From NCBI GenBank assembly GCA_031177735.1, contig JAPSKJ010000032.1, positions 1 through 15,107 on the forward strand: a stretch of 15,107 bases of DNA, in the 5' to 3' direction. Below are positions 1 to 7,577 of the stretch, piece after piece; the stretch's first letter is position 1, and each line of letters begins with the position of its first letter. The stretch comes from Nocardioides sp. GTDB lineage: Bacteria; Actinomycetota; Actinomycetes; Propionibacteriales; Nocardioidaceae. The notes beneath the pieces were generated by a model that had not been told where the DNA came from, ran no database searches, and saw only the letters and a list, made by a program, of their open reading frames with translations. Position numbers and translations under genes: made by a program.

Positions 1-66
1 AGCGCGCAGCCAGGACGGTCCGTTGAGTGCGCCGGGCGCGTGCGCCCAGCCGGCCTCGTGGGTCAT
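1..66 (-). CDS. lysA: Diaminopimelate decarboxylase, N-terminal fragment (runs off the window)
   Basis: Only the first 22 codons are inside the window, starting at an ATG at 66. They read MTHEAGWAHAPGALNGPSWL followed by RA, the kind of N-terminus I associate with actinobacterial LysA, the PLP enzyme that decarboxylates meso-diaminopimelate to lysine. The catalytic barrel and PLP lysine are outside, so identity rests on this short peptide plus context: argS followed directly by lysA is a known arrangement in corynebacteria and other actinobacteria. The gap to the argS stop is 7 nt, so co-transcription and coupled translation are likely. A GAGAGGA Shine-Dalgarno-like stretch lies inside the last argS codons, about 14 nt before this ATG. 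Confidence 0.7.
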   Translation of the reverse strand, partial: MTHEAGWAHAPGALNGPSWLRA

Positions 67-73
67 CGCGGGG

Positions 74-1747
74 TCACATCCTCTCGGGCGCGGTCACGCC
101 CAGCAGGCCGAGGCCGTTGGCCAGCACCGTGCGCGTGGCGTGGACGAGGACCAGACGCGCCTCGTTGGTCGGCGTCACCGGCTCATCGCCCTGCGGCAGC
201 ATCCGGCACTCCTTGGTGTCGTACCACTTGTTGAAGACCGACGCGGTCGCCTCCAGGTAGCGGGCGATGCGGTGCGGCTGGCGCAGCTCCGCCGCGGAGG
301 CGACGACGCGCGGGAACTCCGCCAGCGCCCGGGCGAGCTCGCCGTCGCGCTCGTGGGTGAGCAGGCTGGGATCGAAGGAGTCCGCGCCCGGCAGCGTCAT
401 CCCGAGGTCGGCGGCGTTCTCGGCCATCCGACAGGTCCGCGCGTGGGCGTACTGCACGTAGTAGACGGGGTTGTCGTTGGAGGCCTTGGTGATCTCGGCG
501 ACGTCGAGGGTGAGCGGGCTGTCAGCCGGGTAGCGCGCGAGGGAGTAGCGCAGCGCGTCGACGCCGATCTCGTCGGCCAGCTCGGTCAGGGTCACGATGG
601 TCCCGGCCCGCTTGGACAGCTTGAGCTCCTCGCCGTCGCGCAGGATCTTCACCAGCTGACCGATCATCACGTCGAGCGTCTGCGCGGGGTCGTCGCCGAC
701 GCAGGCGGCCATCGCCCTGAGCCGCCCGACGTAGCCGTGGTGGTCGGCACCGAGCAGGTAGATGCAGTGGTCGAAGCCGCGCGCACGCTTGTTGAGGTAG
801 TAGGCGGTGTCGGAGGCGAAGTAGGTCAGCTCACCGTCGGACTTGATGAGCACCCGGTCCTTGTCGTCGCCGAAGTCGGTCGTGCGCATCCACAGCGCAC
901 CGTCCTGCTCGTAGACGTGGCCGAGGTCCTTGAGCCGCTGGAGCGTCTCGGGCACCGAGCCGGAGTCGTGCAGCGAGCGCTCGGAGAACCACACGTCGAA
1001 GTGGGTGTGGAACCCCTCGAGGGTGTCCTGCTGCTCCTTGAGCTGGATGGCGTAGGCGACCTCCCGCACCGCCTCCAGGCGCTCGCCAGGCGGCAGCGCG
1101 AAGATCCCCGGCTGCGCTGCCTCGACGGCCTTCGCGAGGTCGTCGATGTAGCCGCCGGCGTACCCGTTCTCCGGCGTGGGCTCGCCGAGCGCCGCCGCGA
1201 TGATCGAGGCGGCGAAGTGGTTCATCTGGACGCCGCGGTCGTTGATGTAGAACTCCCGCGTGACCTCCGCCCCGGCAGCGCTGAGCACCCGTCCGATCGC
1301 GTCGCCGAGCACCGCCCACCGGGTGTGGCCCAGGTGCAGCGGCCCGGTCGGGTTGGCCGAGATGAACTCGACGTTGATCCGCTGGCCGGCCAGCACGCGG
1401 GTGTGGCCGTAGGACTCCCCTGCCGCGACGATCTCGGCGGCGACGCCTGCCTGCGCACCGGCGTCGACGGTGATGTTGAGGAACCCCGGACCGGCGATGT
1501 CGACCTTCGCGACCCCGGGGGCCGCCTCCAGGCGCTCCTTGATGAGCGCGGCCAGCGCCCGCGGGTTGGTGCCCGCCTTCTTGGCCAGCTGCATCGCGAC
1601 GTTGGAGGCGTAGTCGCCGTGCTCCTTCTGGCGCGAGCGCTCCACCCCGACGGACGCCGGGACGCCGTCGGGGAGGCTGAGGGCGCCCTCCTCGACGAGC
1701 GCCGACAAGACATCGACGACGGTGCTGGCGAGCTGCTCGGGAGTCAC
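74..1747 (-). CDS. argS: Arginyl-tRNA synthetase
   Basis: This 557-aa protein charges tRNA-Arg with arginine in the cytoplasm. Its length is normal for bacterial class I ArgRS. An N-terminal Add1-like domain covers about residues 5-95. The class I signature follows in the form ANPTGPLHLGH, with HLGH at 138-141. The KMSKS equivalent is KLSKR at 376-380, followed by the typical AGTIVTLTEL. The C-terminal DALR anticodon-binding domain ends in GLLGVTAPERM, a common ArgRS ending. The start is a GTG at 1747; no Shine-Dalgarno precedes it, but a TAGGCT hexamer lies exactly 6 nt upstream, so the mRNA may be leaderless. It is divergent from a tRNA-Arg gene and followed by lysA. Family assignment is very secure; the start is moderately so. 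Confidence 0.97.
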   Translation of the reverse strand: MTPEQLASTVVDVLSALVEEGALSLPDGVPASVGVERSRQKEHGDYASNVAMQLAKKAGTNPRALAALIKERLEAAPGVAKVDIAGPGFLNITVDAGAQAGVAAEIVAAGESYGHTRVLAGQRINVEFISANPTGPLHLGHTRWAVLGDAIGRVLSAAGAEVTREFYINDRGVQMNHFAASIIAAALGEPTPENGYAGGYIDDLAKAVEAAQPGIFALPPGERLEAVREVAYAIQLKEQQDTLEGFHTHFDVWFSERSLHDSGSVPETLQRLKDLGHVYEQDGALWMRTTDFGDDKDRVLIKSDGELTYFASDTAYYLNKRARGFDHCIYLLGADHHGYVGRLRAMAACVGDDPAQTLDVMIGQLVKILRDGEELKLSKRAGTIVTLTELADEIGVDALRYSLARYPADSPLTLDVAEITKASNDNPVYYVQYAHARTCRMAENAADLGMTLPGADSFDPSLLTHERDGELARALAEFPRVVASAAELRQPHRIARYLEATASVFNKWYDTKECRMLPQGDEPVTPTNEARLVLVHATRTVLANGLGLLGVTAPERM

Positions 1748-1753
1748 CGGTCA

Positions 1754-1759
1754 AGCCTA
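1754..1759 (-). promoter_or_regulatory. Putative -10 element of argS (leaderless)
   Basis: On the minus strand the hexamer TAGGCT is followed by six bases and then the GTG start of argS. This places the expected transcription start at or next to the start codon, and no ribosome-binding site is seen. No good -35 is visible. This is an inference from spacing and the TAnnnT pattern. Confidence 0.4.
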
Positions 1760-1774
1760 TCGAGCCGCACCGGT

Positions 1775-1804
1775 TTCACTCGCACCGAGATCGCCCGGTA
1801 GTGT
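1775..1804 (+). promoter_or_regulatory. Putative promoter of the tRNA-Arg gene
   Basis: TTCACT at 1775-1780 and TAGTGT at 1799-1804 are separated by 18 nt, a plausible -35/-10 pair. Transcription would start near 1811, about 20 nt before the mature tRNA 5' end. It overlaps the region upstream of argS on the other strand. The assignment is by pattern only. Confidence 0.35.
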
Positions 1805-1830
1805 TCCGCATCGCGCCCCTCGCGGCGCTT

Positions 1831-1906
1831 GCCTTCGTAGCTCAGGGGATAGAGCACTGGTTTCCGGTACCAGGTGTCGCAGGTTCGAATCCTGCCGAAG
1901 GCGCCA
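1831..1906 (+). tRNA. tRNA-Arg (anticodon CCG), CCA encoded
   Basis: The full cloverleaf can be folded by eye. The acceptor stem is GCCTTCG with CGAAGGC (7/7 pairs). The D arm is GCTC/GAGC with loop AGGGGATA. The anticodon stem is CTGGT/ACCAG with loop TTCCGGT, placing CCG at 1864-1866. The variable loop is 5 nt, and the T arm is GCAGG/CCTGC around TTCGAAT. The discriminator is G at 1903 and the CCA at 1904-1906 is encoded. It decodes CGG arginine codons, common in a genome this GC-rich. The D-loop has an A after GG, in keeping with the A20 identity element of bacterial tRNA-Arg. It is divergent from argS, the enzyme that would charge it. Confidence 0.97.
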
Positions 1907-1916
1907 TCCGGCGCTG

Positions 1917-1930
1917 CGGACCACTGTCCG
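1917..1930. terminator. Short GC hairpin between the convergent tRNA-Arg and LCP gene
   Basis: CGGAC and GTCCG are perfect complements around a 4-nt CACT loop, filling most of the 24-nt gap between the tRNA CCA end and the LCP stop codon. With only five pairs and no T-tract on either side, it is at best a weak bidirectional terminator. Confidence 0.25.
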
Positions 1931-2845
1931 TCAGCACCTCTGGATCGTGGCGTCCTTGCGCATCTCGTCGCCGTAGCGCCTCGCCGTCGCCGTGTTGGGC
2001 AGCACCACGCTCGCCCCGCCGACGTTGCCGATCGCACCCGGCACCACGCAGGTGGTCACCTTGCCGGGGTCGACCGCCGCGACGGCCTGGGCGAGCCGGA
2101 ACAGCTCGGAGGGGGCCAGGTCGGTGGAGGTCTTCTTGATCACCTCCAGCACGCCCCGGGCGATGAAGCCCGGCTTGTGCTGCTGCTGCCGCACCTTCTG
2201 CTGGATGCCGCGCAGCACGATCTGCTGGTTGGCGGAGCGGTCGAAGTCGCCGCCGGGCAGGGTCTTGCGGATCCGCGCGAACGCCATCGCGTCGTAGCCG
2301 TTGAGGTGGATCTTCCCCTGCTCGAACCCGTCGTCCTTGAGGTTGACGTCGGAGAACGGCCGCGGGTTGCGCACCGTGATGCCGCCGATCCGGTCCACGA
2401 GGTCCTCGAAGAACGGGAACCGCGTGACGAAGACGTAGTGCGGCTGCACCCCGACCAGGTTGCCGACCGTCTGGCCGAGCAGCCGCGGGCCGCCGAAGTA
2501 GAGCGCCGCGTTGACGCGGTTGCTGCCGTGGCCCGGGATCGGCACCCACGCGTCGCGAGGTACGCCGACGGCCGAGGCGGCACCCGTGCGCGTGTTGATC
2601 CCGACCAGCTGCAGGGCGTCGCCGCGGGTGCGGGTCATGTCCTCGCCGGGCCGCGCGTCGGAGCCGACCGCGAGGATCCAGACCACGTCCTTGCCGATGT
2701 CGAGGCCGCGGGCCTCCGCAGCCTTGACCAGCACGGCGTCGGTCGGCGCGACCGACGACTGGGGCAGGCCCACCGCCACGGCGGCGAGCACCACCAGTGA
2801 CGCGACGGCCCGCAGGCCGAGTCGAGCGATCCGCGCAGTCCTCAC
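1931..2845 (-). CDS. LytR-CpsA-Psr (LCP) family cell-wall glycopolymer transferase
   Basis: This 304-aa protein is membrane-anchored. Residues 10-27 form one hydrophobic segment after an Arg-rich start, an N-in signal anchor that leaves the LCP domain outside. LCP landmarks are GSDARPGEDMTRTRGDALQL (61-80), GVPRDAWVPIPGHGSNRVNA (94-113), and an RIRKTLPGGDFDRSANQQ block (191-208). The Asp/Arg residues in these motifs bind the polyprenyl-pyrophosphate donor in known LCP enzymes, which attach glycopolymers such as teichoic acid or arabinogalactan to peptidoglycan. The substrate cannot be told here. The start is a GTG at 2845 with an AGGAGG-like site about 8 nt upstream; it shares GTGA with the preceding lipoprotein stop. 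The protein has just two Cys, C266 and the final residue C304. Confidence 0.9.
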   Translation of the reverse strand: MRTARIARLGLRAVASLVVLAAVAVGLPQSSVAPTDAVLVKAAEARGLDIGKDVVWILAVGSDARPGEDMTRTRGDALQLVGINTRTGAASAVGVPRDAWVPIPGHGSNRVNAALYFGGPRLLGQTVGNLVGVQPHYVFVTRFPFFEDLVDRIGGITVRNPRPFSDVNLKDDGFEQGKIHLNGYDAMAFARIRKTLPGGDFDRSANQQIVLRGIQQKVRQQQHKPGFIARGVLEVIKKTSTDLAPSELFRLAQAVAAVDPGKVTTCVVPGAIGNVGGASVVLPNTATARRYGDEMRKDATIQRC

Positions 2846-3471
2846 CGGACACCTCCTGCCGCGCCCTCGCGCGTGATCTCGAAGCCGAACACCTGCCACC
2901 GTCCCTGCTTGGGGGCCAGGTCGAGGTGGCCGCGCACCCGGTGACTGCCGGCGACGGCGCCGGTCGTCTCGAAGACCAGGTCGACCTTCGCCGTGATGCC
3001 GTGCGCCCGGCCGTTGACGGCCAGCACGTCGAGGGCGACCGCCTTGCTCACCGGCACCACCCCGTCGACCTGCCCGGCGATGGCGCGGTTGCTGAGGAAG
3101 TCGTCCTTCACCGCCAGTGCGGCGGCGCCCGCGGAGAAGCCCGGGAAGTCCGCAGCCGTGTAGGGCGCGCTGCGCGGGAAGTCGCCGGCGAGGTAGGCCG
3201 CCTGGAACCAGCCGTCCACGAGCGCGCCGACCTCGGCGGCGAGCTGATCCCGCTCGGCCCGCGCGATCTTGCCGGTGATCTTCCTCACGGAGGTCTCGAC
3301 CGCGACCGACGGCGCGTCGGGGGTCGCGGACGCGGTCGCCGACGGCGCAGCGGGCGGCGCGGCGGCGTCCTCCTCCCCCGTGCAACCGGTCAGCACCACC
3401 AGTCCGGCGAGCGCCCCGGCGGCGAGCTTCACGCGGGCGCCCCGCGTCCTACCTGGGCGTCCTCGGTTCAT
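2842..3471 (-). CDS. Secreted lipoprotein, NTF2-like in style, function unknown
   Basis: This 209-aa protein has a basic N-terminus, a hydrophobic stretch and the lipobox LTGC with Cys30, so it should be exported and lipid-anchored to the outer face of the membrane. An Ala/Pro/Thr/Ser-rich linker (about 32-55) leads to a domain of about 150 residues. That domain has helices near 58-90 and several predicted strands ending in RWQVFGFEITREG, which reminds me of NTF2-like or Mce-associated accessory proteins. That resemblance is weak and no family is claimed. The ATG at 3471 is chosen for the AGGAG about 11 nt upstream and the correct signal-peptide length. Its TGA overlaps the LCP start by 4 nt, so the two are translationally coupled and probably act together at the envelope. 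Confidence 0.8.
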   Translation of the reverse strand: MNRGRPGRTRGARVKLAAGALAGLVVLTGCTGEEDAAAPPAAPSATASATPDAPSVAVETSVRKITGKIARAERDQLAAEVGALVDGWFQAAYLAGDFPRSAPYTAADFPGFSAGAAALAVKDDFLSNRAIAGQVDGVVPVSKAVALDVLAVNGRAHGITAKVDLVFETTGAVAGSHRVRGHLDLAPKQGRWQVFGFEITREGAAGGVR

Positions 3472-3631
3472 GCGCGTTCGATCTCCTGGTGGCTCGCGTC
3501 GTGCTGGAAGGGCTCCTGGTCGGTGCCCCACGGGAGCCGCACACCATGTCACAGATCGCCCAGGGGCCGGGGCATGACGCGCGCATGGCGCGGGCGGCCC
3601 TTCCACCTGCACCAAGTGTTGCCCGACAGTC

Positions 3632-3665
3632 GACCCACCGCCCTGCATTTCACCCCCGGTGGGTC
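3632..3665. promoter_or_regulatory. Inverted repeat in the kgd promoter region (candidate operator)
   Basis: GACCCACCG (3632-3640) and CGGTGGGTC (3657-3665) are perfect 9-bp complements with a 16-nt spacer. A -10-like TAGCCT starts at 3666, directly after the right arm, so the repeat would cover the -35 to -10 region of a kgd promoter. This fits a repressor or activator site better than a terminator, since there is no T-tract and no upstream plus-strand gene to terminate. The binding protein is unknown. Confidence 0.45.
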
Positions 3666-3671
3666 TAGCCT
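3666..3671 (+). promoter_or_regulatory. Putative -10 element of kgd
   Basis: TAGCCT matches the actinobacterial TAnnnT pattern and would start transcription near 3678, giving a leader of roughly 58 nt before the chosen GTG start. No convincing -35 is present, as expected if an activator or the adjacent inverted repeat controls it. Pattern-based only. Confidence 0.35.
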
Positions 3672-3735
3672 TGAGGACCGGAAGTCCAGTCCACACCCAG
3701 CAATGCGCGCATATCCGGAAGAGGCGAACCAAGCC

Positions 3736-6700
3736 GTGCCGCACACGTCAGGCAACACGCCGACCAGCACCCCCGAGATCCCCGCCGAGTTCGGCGCCAA
3801 CGAGTGGCTCGTCGAAGAGATGCACGAGCAGTACGTCAAGGATCCTGCGAGCGTGGATCCCGTCTGGCGCACCTTCTTCGAGGGGGGCAACGGCACCGCC
3901 AACGGCGAGGGCGCCGAGCCCGCGAAGCCGGCTCAGGCCGCCCAGCCCGCCAAGCAGCAGGCCCCCACCCCGGCCCAGCAGCCGGCCCAGCAACCGGCCC
4001 AGCAGCCCGCCCAGCAGTCGAAGCCGGCGGCCCAGCCGGCCGCCGCTCCGGCCCCGGTGGCGAAGCCCCGGCCCGACAACACCAAGGCCGCGGAGCCGGC
4101 GAAGGGCACCACCCAGCCGGTGCCGAAGGAGTCGCCCGCGCCGGCCGCTCCGGCCGCCAACGACGCGCCGACCTACACGGTGCTCCGCGGTGCCCCGGCC
4201 CGCACGGTCGCCAACATGGACGCCTCGCTGAGCGTGCCGACCGCGACCTCCGTGCGTTCGGTCCCCGTCAAGCTGCTGTGGGACAACCGCACCGTCATCA
4301 ACAACCACCTCGCCCGGGCTCGCGGCGGCAAGGTGTCGTTCACCCACATGATCGGCTACGCGCTGGTCCAGGCCGTCAAGAAGATGCCGGAGATGAACGT
4401 CGGGTTCGACGTCATCGACGGCAAGCCCAACCTGATCACGCCGGCGCACATCAACCTCGGCCTGGCCATCGACGTGCCCAAGCCCGACGGCTCGCGCCAG
4501 CTCCTCGTGCCCAGCATCAAGGGCGCCGAGTCGATGGACTTCGCGACCTTCTGGACGGCGTACGAGGACATCGTGCGCAAGGCGCGCGACAACAAGCTCA
4601 CCGTCGAGGACTTCCAGGGCACCTCGATCTCGCTGACCAACCCCGGCGGCATCGGCACCGTCCACTCGGTGCCGCGGCTGATGAAGGGGCAGGGCGCCAT
4701 CATCGGCGTCGGCGCGATGGAGTACCCCGCGGAGTGGCAGGGCGCCTCCCCCGACGCGATCGCGAAGAACGCGATCAGCAAGGTCATGACCCTGACCTCG
4801 ACCTACGACCACCGCGTGATCCAGGGTGCGCAGTCGGGCGAGTTCCTCAAGGTCATGCACGAGCTGCTGCTCGGCAAGGACGGCTTCTACGACGAGATCT
4901 TCCGCTCGCTCCGGATCCCCTACACCCCGATCCGCTGGGCCCAGGACGTCGCCACCAGCCACGACGACCAGATCAGCAAGCAGGCCCGGGTCCTGGAGCT
5001 GATCCACGCCTTCCGCGTGCGCGGCCACATGATGGCCGACACCGACCCGCTGGAGTACAAGCAGCGCAGCCACCCCGACCTCGAGGTCGAGACGCACGGC
5101 CTGACCCTGTGGGACCTCGACCGGGAGTTCCCGACCGGCTCCTTCGGTCGCGCCGACAAGCCGTTCATGAAGCTGCGCGACATCCTCGGGATCCTGCGCA
5201 ACTCCTACGTGCGCACCACCGGCATCGAGTACATGCACATCCAGGACCCCGAGCAGCGCCGGTGGATCCAGGAGCGGGTCGAGCAGCCGGTCAACGTGGT
5301 GCCCCGCGAGGAGCAGCTGCGGATCCTGAAGAAGCTCAACCAGGCCGAGGCCTTCGAGACCTTCCTGCAGACCAAGTTCGTCGGGCAGAAGCGGTTCTCC
5401 CTCGAGGGCGGCGAGACCACCATCCCGGTGATCGACGAGATCTGCGAGGCGGCCGCCGAGGCCGGCCTGGACGAGGTCACGATCGGCATGGCACACCGCG
5501 GCCGCCTGAACGTGCTGGCCAACATCGTCGGCAAGAAGTACTCCCAGATCTTCCGGGAGTTCGAGGGCAACATCGACCCGCGCACCGTGCAGGGCTCCGG
5601 CGACGTGAAGTACCACCTCGGCGCCGAGGGCACCTTCGAGGCCGGCACCGGCGACACGATCAAGGTCTCCGTCGCGGCCAACCCCTCCCACCTGGAGACG
5701 GTCGACCCGGTCCTGGAGGGCATCGCCCGCGCCAAGCAGGACGTGCTCGACCGTGGCGCCGACTACCCCGTGCTCCCGCTGCTGGTGCACGGCGACGCGG
5801 CCTTCGCCGGCCAGGGCGTGGTGGCGGAGACGCTCAACCTCTCCCAGCTGCGCGGCTACCGCACCGGCGGCACCGTCCACGTCGTGATCAACAACCAGGT
5901 CGGCTTCACCACCTCCCCCGGCGCGTCGCGGTCCTCGCTCTACTGCACCGACGTCGCCCGGATGGTCCAGGCGCCGATCTTCCACGTCAACGGCGACGAC
6001 CCGGAGGCGTGCGTTCGCGTCGCCCGGCTGGCGTTCGAGTACCGCCAGGCGTTCAACAAGGACGTCGTCATCGACCTGGTCTGCTACCGCCGCCGTGGCC
6101 ACAACGAGGGCGACGACCCGTCGTACACCCAGCCGCTGATGTACGACCTGATCGAGCAGAAGCGCTCGGTGCGCAAGCTCTACACCGAGTCCCTGATCGG
6201 TCGCGGTGACATCACGATCGAGGAGGCCGAGGAGGTGCTGCGCGACTACCAGCAGCAGCTCGAGCGGGTCTTCACCGAGGTCCGGGAGGCCGACAGCACC
6301 CCCGAGGGCTGGACGACCGTGCCGGACTACCCCGACAAGCCGACCGGCGAGGCCAACACGGCCGTCACCCCCGAGGTGCTCAAGCGGATCGCCGACGCCT
6401 ACGTCACTCCCCCGGAGGGCTTCACCGTCCACCCGAAGGTGATGCCGCAGCTGCAGCGCCGCGCGACCTCGATCACCGAGGGCAACATCGACTGGGGCAC
6501 CGGCGAGATCCTCGCCTTCGGCTCGCTGCTGATGGAGGGCCGCCCGGTGCGCCTGGCCGGCCAGGACTCCCGGCGCGGCACCTTCGTGTCCCGCTTCGGC
6601 ACGATCATCGACCGCAAGAACGCCGACGAGTGGACGCCGCTGTCGCACCTGAGCGAGGACCAGGCGAAGTTCTACCTCTACGACTCGCTGCTCTCCGAGT

Positions 6701-7506
6701 ACGCCGCCCTCGGCTTCGAGTACGGCTACTCGGTCGCCCGCCCCGAGGCCCTGGTGCTGTGGGAGGCGCAGTTCGGCGACTTCGTCAACGGCGCCCAGAC
6801 CGTGATCGACGAGTACATCACCTCCGGCAAGACCAAGTGGGGCCAGGACTCCGGTGTCGTGCTGCTGCTGCCGCACGGCTACGAGGGCCAGGGCCCCGAC
6901 CACTCCTCCGGCCGGATCGAGCGGTTCCTCACGATGGCCGCGGAGGACGCGTTCGTCGTCGCGCAGCCGTCCACGCCGGCGTCGTACTTCCACCTGCTGC
7001 GCCAGCACGCCCTCGGCGAGCAGCACCGCCCGCTGATCGTGTTCACCCCGAAGTCCATGCTCAAGCGCAAGGAGGCGGCCTCCCAGCCCGCCGACTTCAC
7101 CTCGGGCACCTTCCGGCCGTTCATCGGCGACCAGAGCGCCGACAAGAACTCGGTCGAGACGCTGCTGCTGTGCTCGGGCCGGATCACCTGGGACCTCATG
7201 GTGGACCGCGGCAAGCGCGAGCTCGGCGACAAGGTCGCCATCGCCCGCGCCGAGCAGCTCTACCCGTGGCCGGCCGAGGACATCCGCGCCGAGATCGCGT
7301 CCTACCCCAACCTCAAGACGGTGCGGTGGGTCCAGGACGAGCCGATCAACCAGGGCCCGTGGCCGACCTTCGCGCTGAACATCTTCAACACCCTCGACCG
7401 GCCGGTGGAGCCGATCGCCCGGGTGGCGTCGACGACCACCGCGGTCGGCACGATGAAGCGGCACCTGGCCGAGCAGAAGGACCTGCTGGACCGGGCCTTC
7501 GCCTGA
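3736..7506 (+). CDS. kgd: Multifunctional 2-oxoglutarate metabolism enzyme (2-oxoglutarate dehydrogenase E1 fused to an E2 acyltransferase domain)
   Basis: This 1256-aa ThDP enzyme decarboxylates 2-oxoglutarate in the TCA cycle. The start (residues 10-40, EFGANEWLVEEMHEQY) is the short E1 N-terminal helix. A Pro/Ala/Gln-rich linker follows, then an E2-type acyltransferase domain (about 161-385) with the TYDHRVIQGAQSGEFL active-site segment (His359; Q at 363 is usual in Kgd). The E1 part shows AHRGRLN (H587), GDAAFAGQG (D687), INNQVGF (N719-720), RRGHNEGDDP (H789), QDSRRGTF and a C-terminal NQGPWPTF. Together these are the mycobacterial/corynebacterial Kgd/OdhA architecture, which relies on separate E2/E3 for the full complex and is inhibited by FHA proteins GarA/OdhI; none is in this window. 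The GTG at 3736 has GGAAGAGG about 11 nt upstream; an in-frame ATG at 3703 is the alternative (+11 residues). Confidence 0.96.
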   Translation: MPHTSGNTPTSTPEIPAEFGANEWLVEEMHEQYVKDPASVDPVWRTFFEGGNGTANGEGAEPAKPAQAAQPAKQQAPTPAQQPAQQPAQQPAQQSKPAAQPAAAPAPVAKPRPDNTKAAEPAKGTTQPVPKESPAPAAPAANDAPTYTVLRGAPARTVANMDASLSVPTATSVRSVPVKLLWDNRTVINNHLARARGGKVSFTHMIGYALVQAVKKMPEMNVGFDVIDGKPNLITPAHINLGLAIDVPKPDGSRQLLVPSIKGAESMDFATFWTAYEDIVRKARDNKLTVEDFQGTSISLTNPGGIGTVHSVPRLMKGQGAIIGVGAMEYPAEWQGASPDAIAKNAISKVMTLTSTYDHRVIQGAQSGEFLKVMHELLLGKDGFYDEIFRSLRIPYTPIRWAQDVATSHDDQISKQARVLELIHAFRVRGHMMADTDPLEYKQRSHPDLEVETHGLTLWDLDREFPTGSFGRADKPFMKLRDILGILRNSYVRTTGIEYMHIQDPEQRRWIQERVEQPVNVVPREEQLRILKKLNQAEAFETFLQTKFVGQKRFSLEGGETTIPVIDEICEAAAEAGLDEVTIGMAHRGRLNVLANIVGKKYSQIFREFEGNIDPRTVQGSGDVKYHLGAEGTFEAGTGDTIKVSVAANPSHLETVDPVLEGIARAKQDVLDRGADYPVLPLLVHGDAAFAGQGVVAETLNLSQLRGYRTGGTVHVVINNQVGFTTSPGASRSSLYCTDVARMVQAPIFHVNGDDPEACVRVARLAFEYRQAFNKDVVIDLVCYRRRGHNEGDDPSYTQPLMYDLIEQKRSVRKLYTESLIGRGDITIEEAEEVLRDYQQQLERVFTEVREADSTPEGWTTVPDYPDKPTGEANTAVTPEVLKRIADAYVTPPEGFTVHPKVMPQLQRRATSITEGNIDWGTGEILAFGSLLMEGRPVRLAGQDSRRGTFVSRFGTIIDRKNADEWTPLSHLSEDQAKFYLYDSLLSEYAALGFEYGYSVARPEALVLWEAQFGDFVNGAQTVIDEYITSGKTKWGQDSGVVLLLPHGYEGQGPDHSSGRIERFLTMAAEDAFVVAQPSTPASYFHLLRQHALGEQHRPLIVFTPKSMLKRKEAASQPADFTSGTFRPFIGDQSADKNSVETLLLCSGRITWDLMVDRGKRELGDKVAIARAEQLYPWPAEDIRAEIASYPNLKTVRWVQDEPINQGPWPTFALNIFNTLDRPVEPIARVASTTTAVGTMKRHLAEQKDLLDRAFA
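3973..4017 (+). repeat. In-frame 12-bp tandem repeat encoding AQQP units in kgd
   Basis: GCCCAGCAGCCG-type units repeat 3.75 times and encode (AQQP)x3-AQQ at about residues 80-94 of Kgd. The third-base changes CAA/CAG and CCG/CCC show it is old enough to have drifted. It is part of the flexible linker between the E1 N-terminal helix and the E2-like domain, a place where repeat number could vary between strains. Confidence 0.85.
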
Positions 7507-7524
7507 CGCATCGCGAACCGAGCA

Positions 7525-7558
7525 CGAACGGCCCCCGGGTGATCCCGGGGGCCGTTCG
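7525..7558 (+). terminator. Strong hairpin terminator downstream of kgd
   Basis: A perfect 15-bp stem (7525-7539 with 7544-7558) closes a TGAT loop, starting 18 nt after the kgd stop and followed by ATTT. The long GC stem with a poor T-tract is typical of actinobacterial terminators. It should separate kgd from the small gene that starts 20 nt later. Confidence 0.85.
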
Positions 7559-7577
7559 ATTTGGAAGACTGGGCCCC

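Noticed and set aside
23..1801. 592-aa open frame on the plus strand opposite argS
   Set aside because: It is antisense to a clear argS, low in complexity (R/G/V/D-rich) and runs into the tRNA region; it arises from high GC codon bias.
2797..3735. Long upstream extension of the kgd reading frame
   Set aside because: The extension runs over the lipoprotein gene and the promoter region, and its residues do not resemble Kgd; the true N-terminal helix begins after 3736.
3973..4017. Short tandem repeats as a possible CRISPR or minisatellite
   Set aside because: The repeats are 12 bp, in frame and encode the AQQP linker of Kgd; there are no spacers.
4810..4833. Glutamine in place of the usual aspartate in the DHRxxxG acyltransferase motif of Kgd
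   Set aside because: Actinobacterial Kgd proteins normally have DHR(I/V)IQGA, so this is a family trait and not a lost active site.
3748..7464. 1238-aa open frame on the minus strand opposite kgd
   Set aside because: It mirrors kgd codons, has repetitive V/G/D/L composition and no domain; it is a shadow of the real gene.
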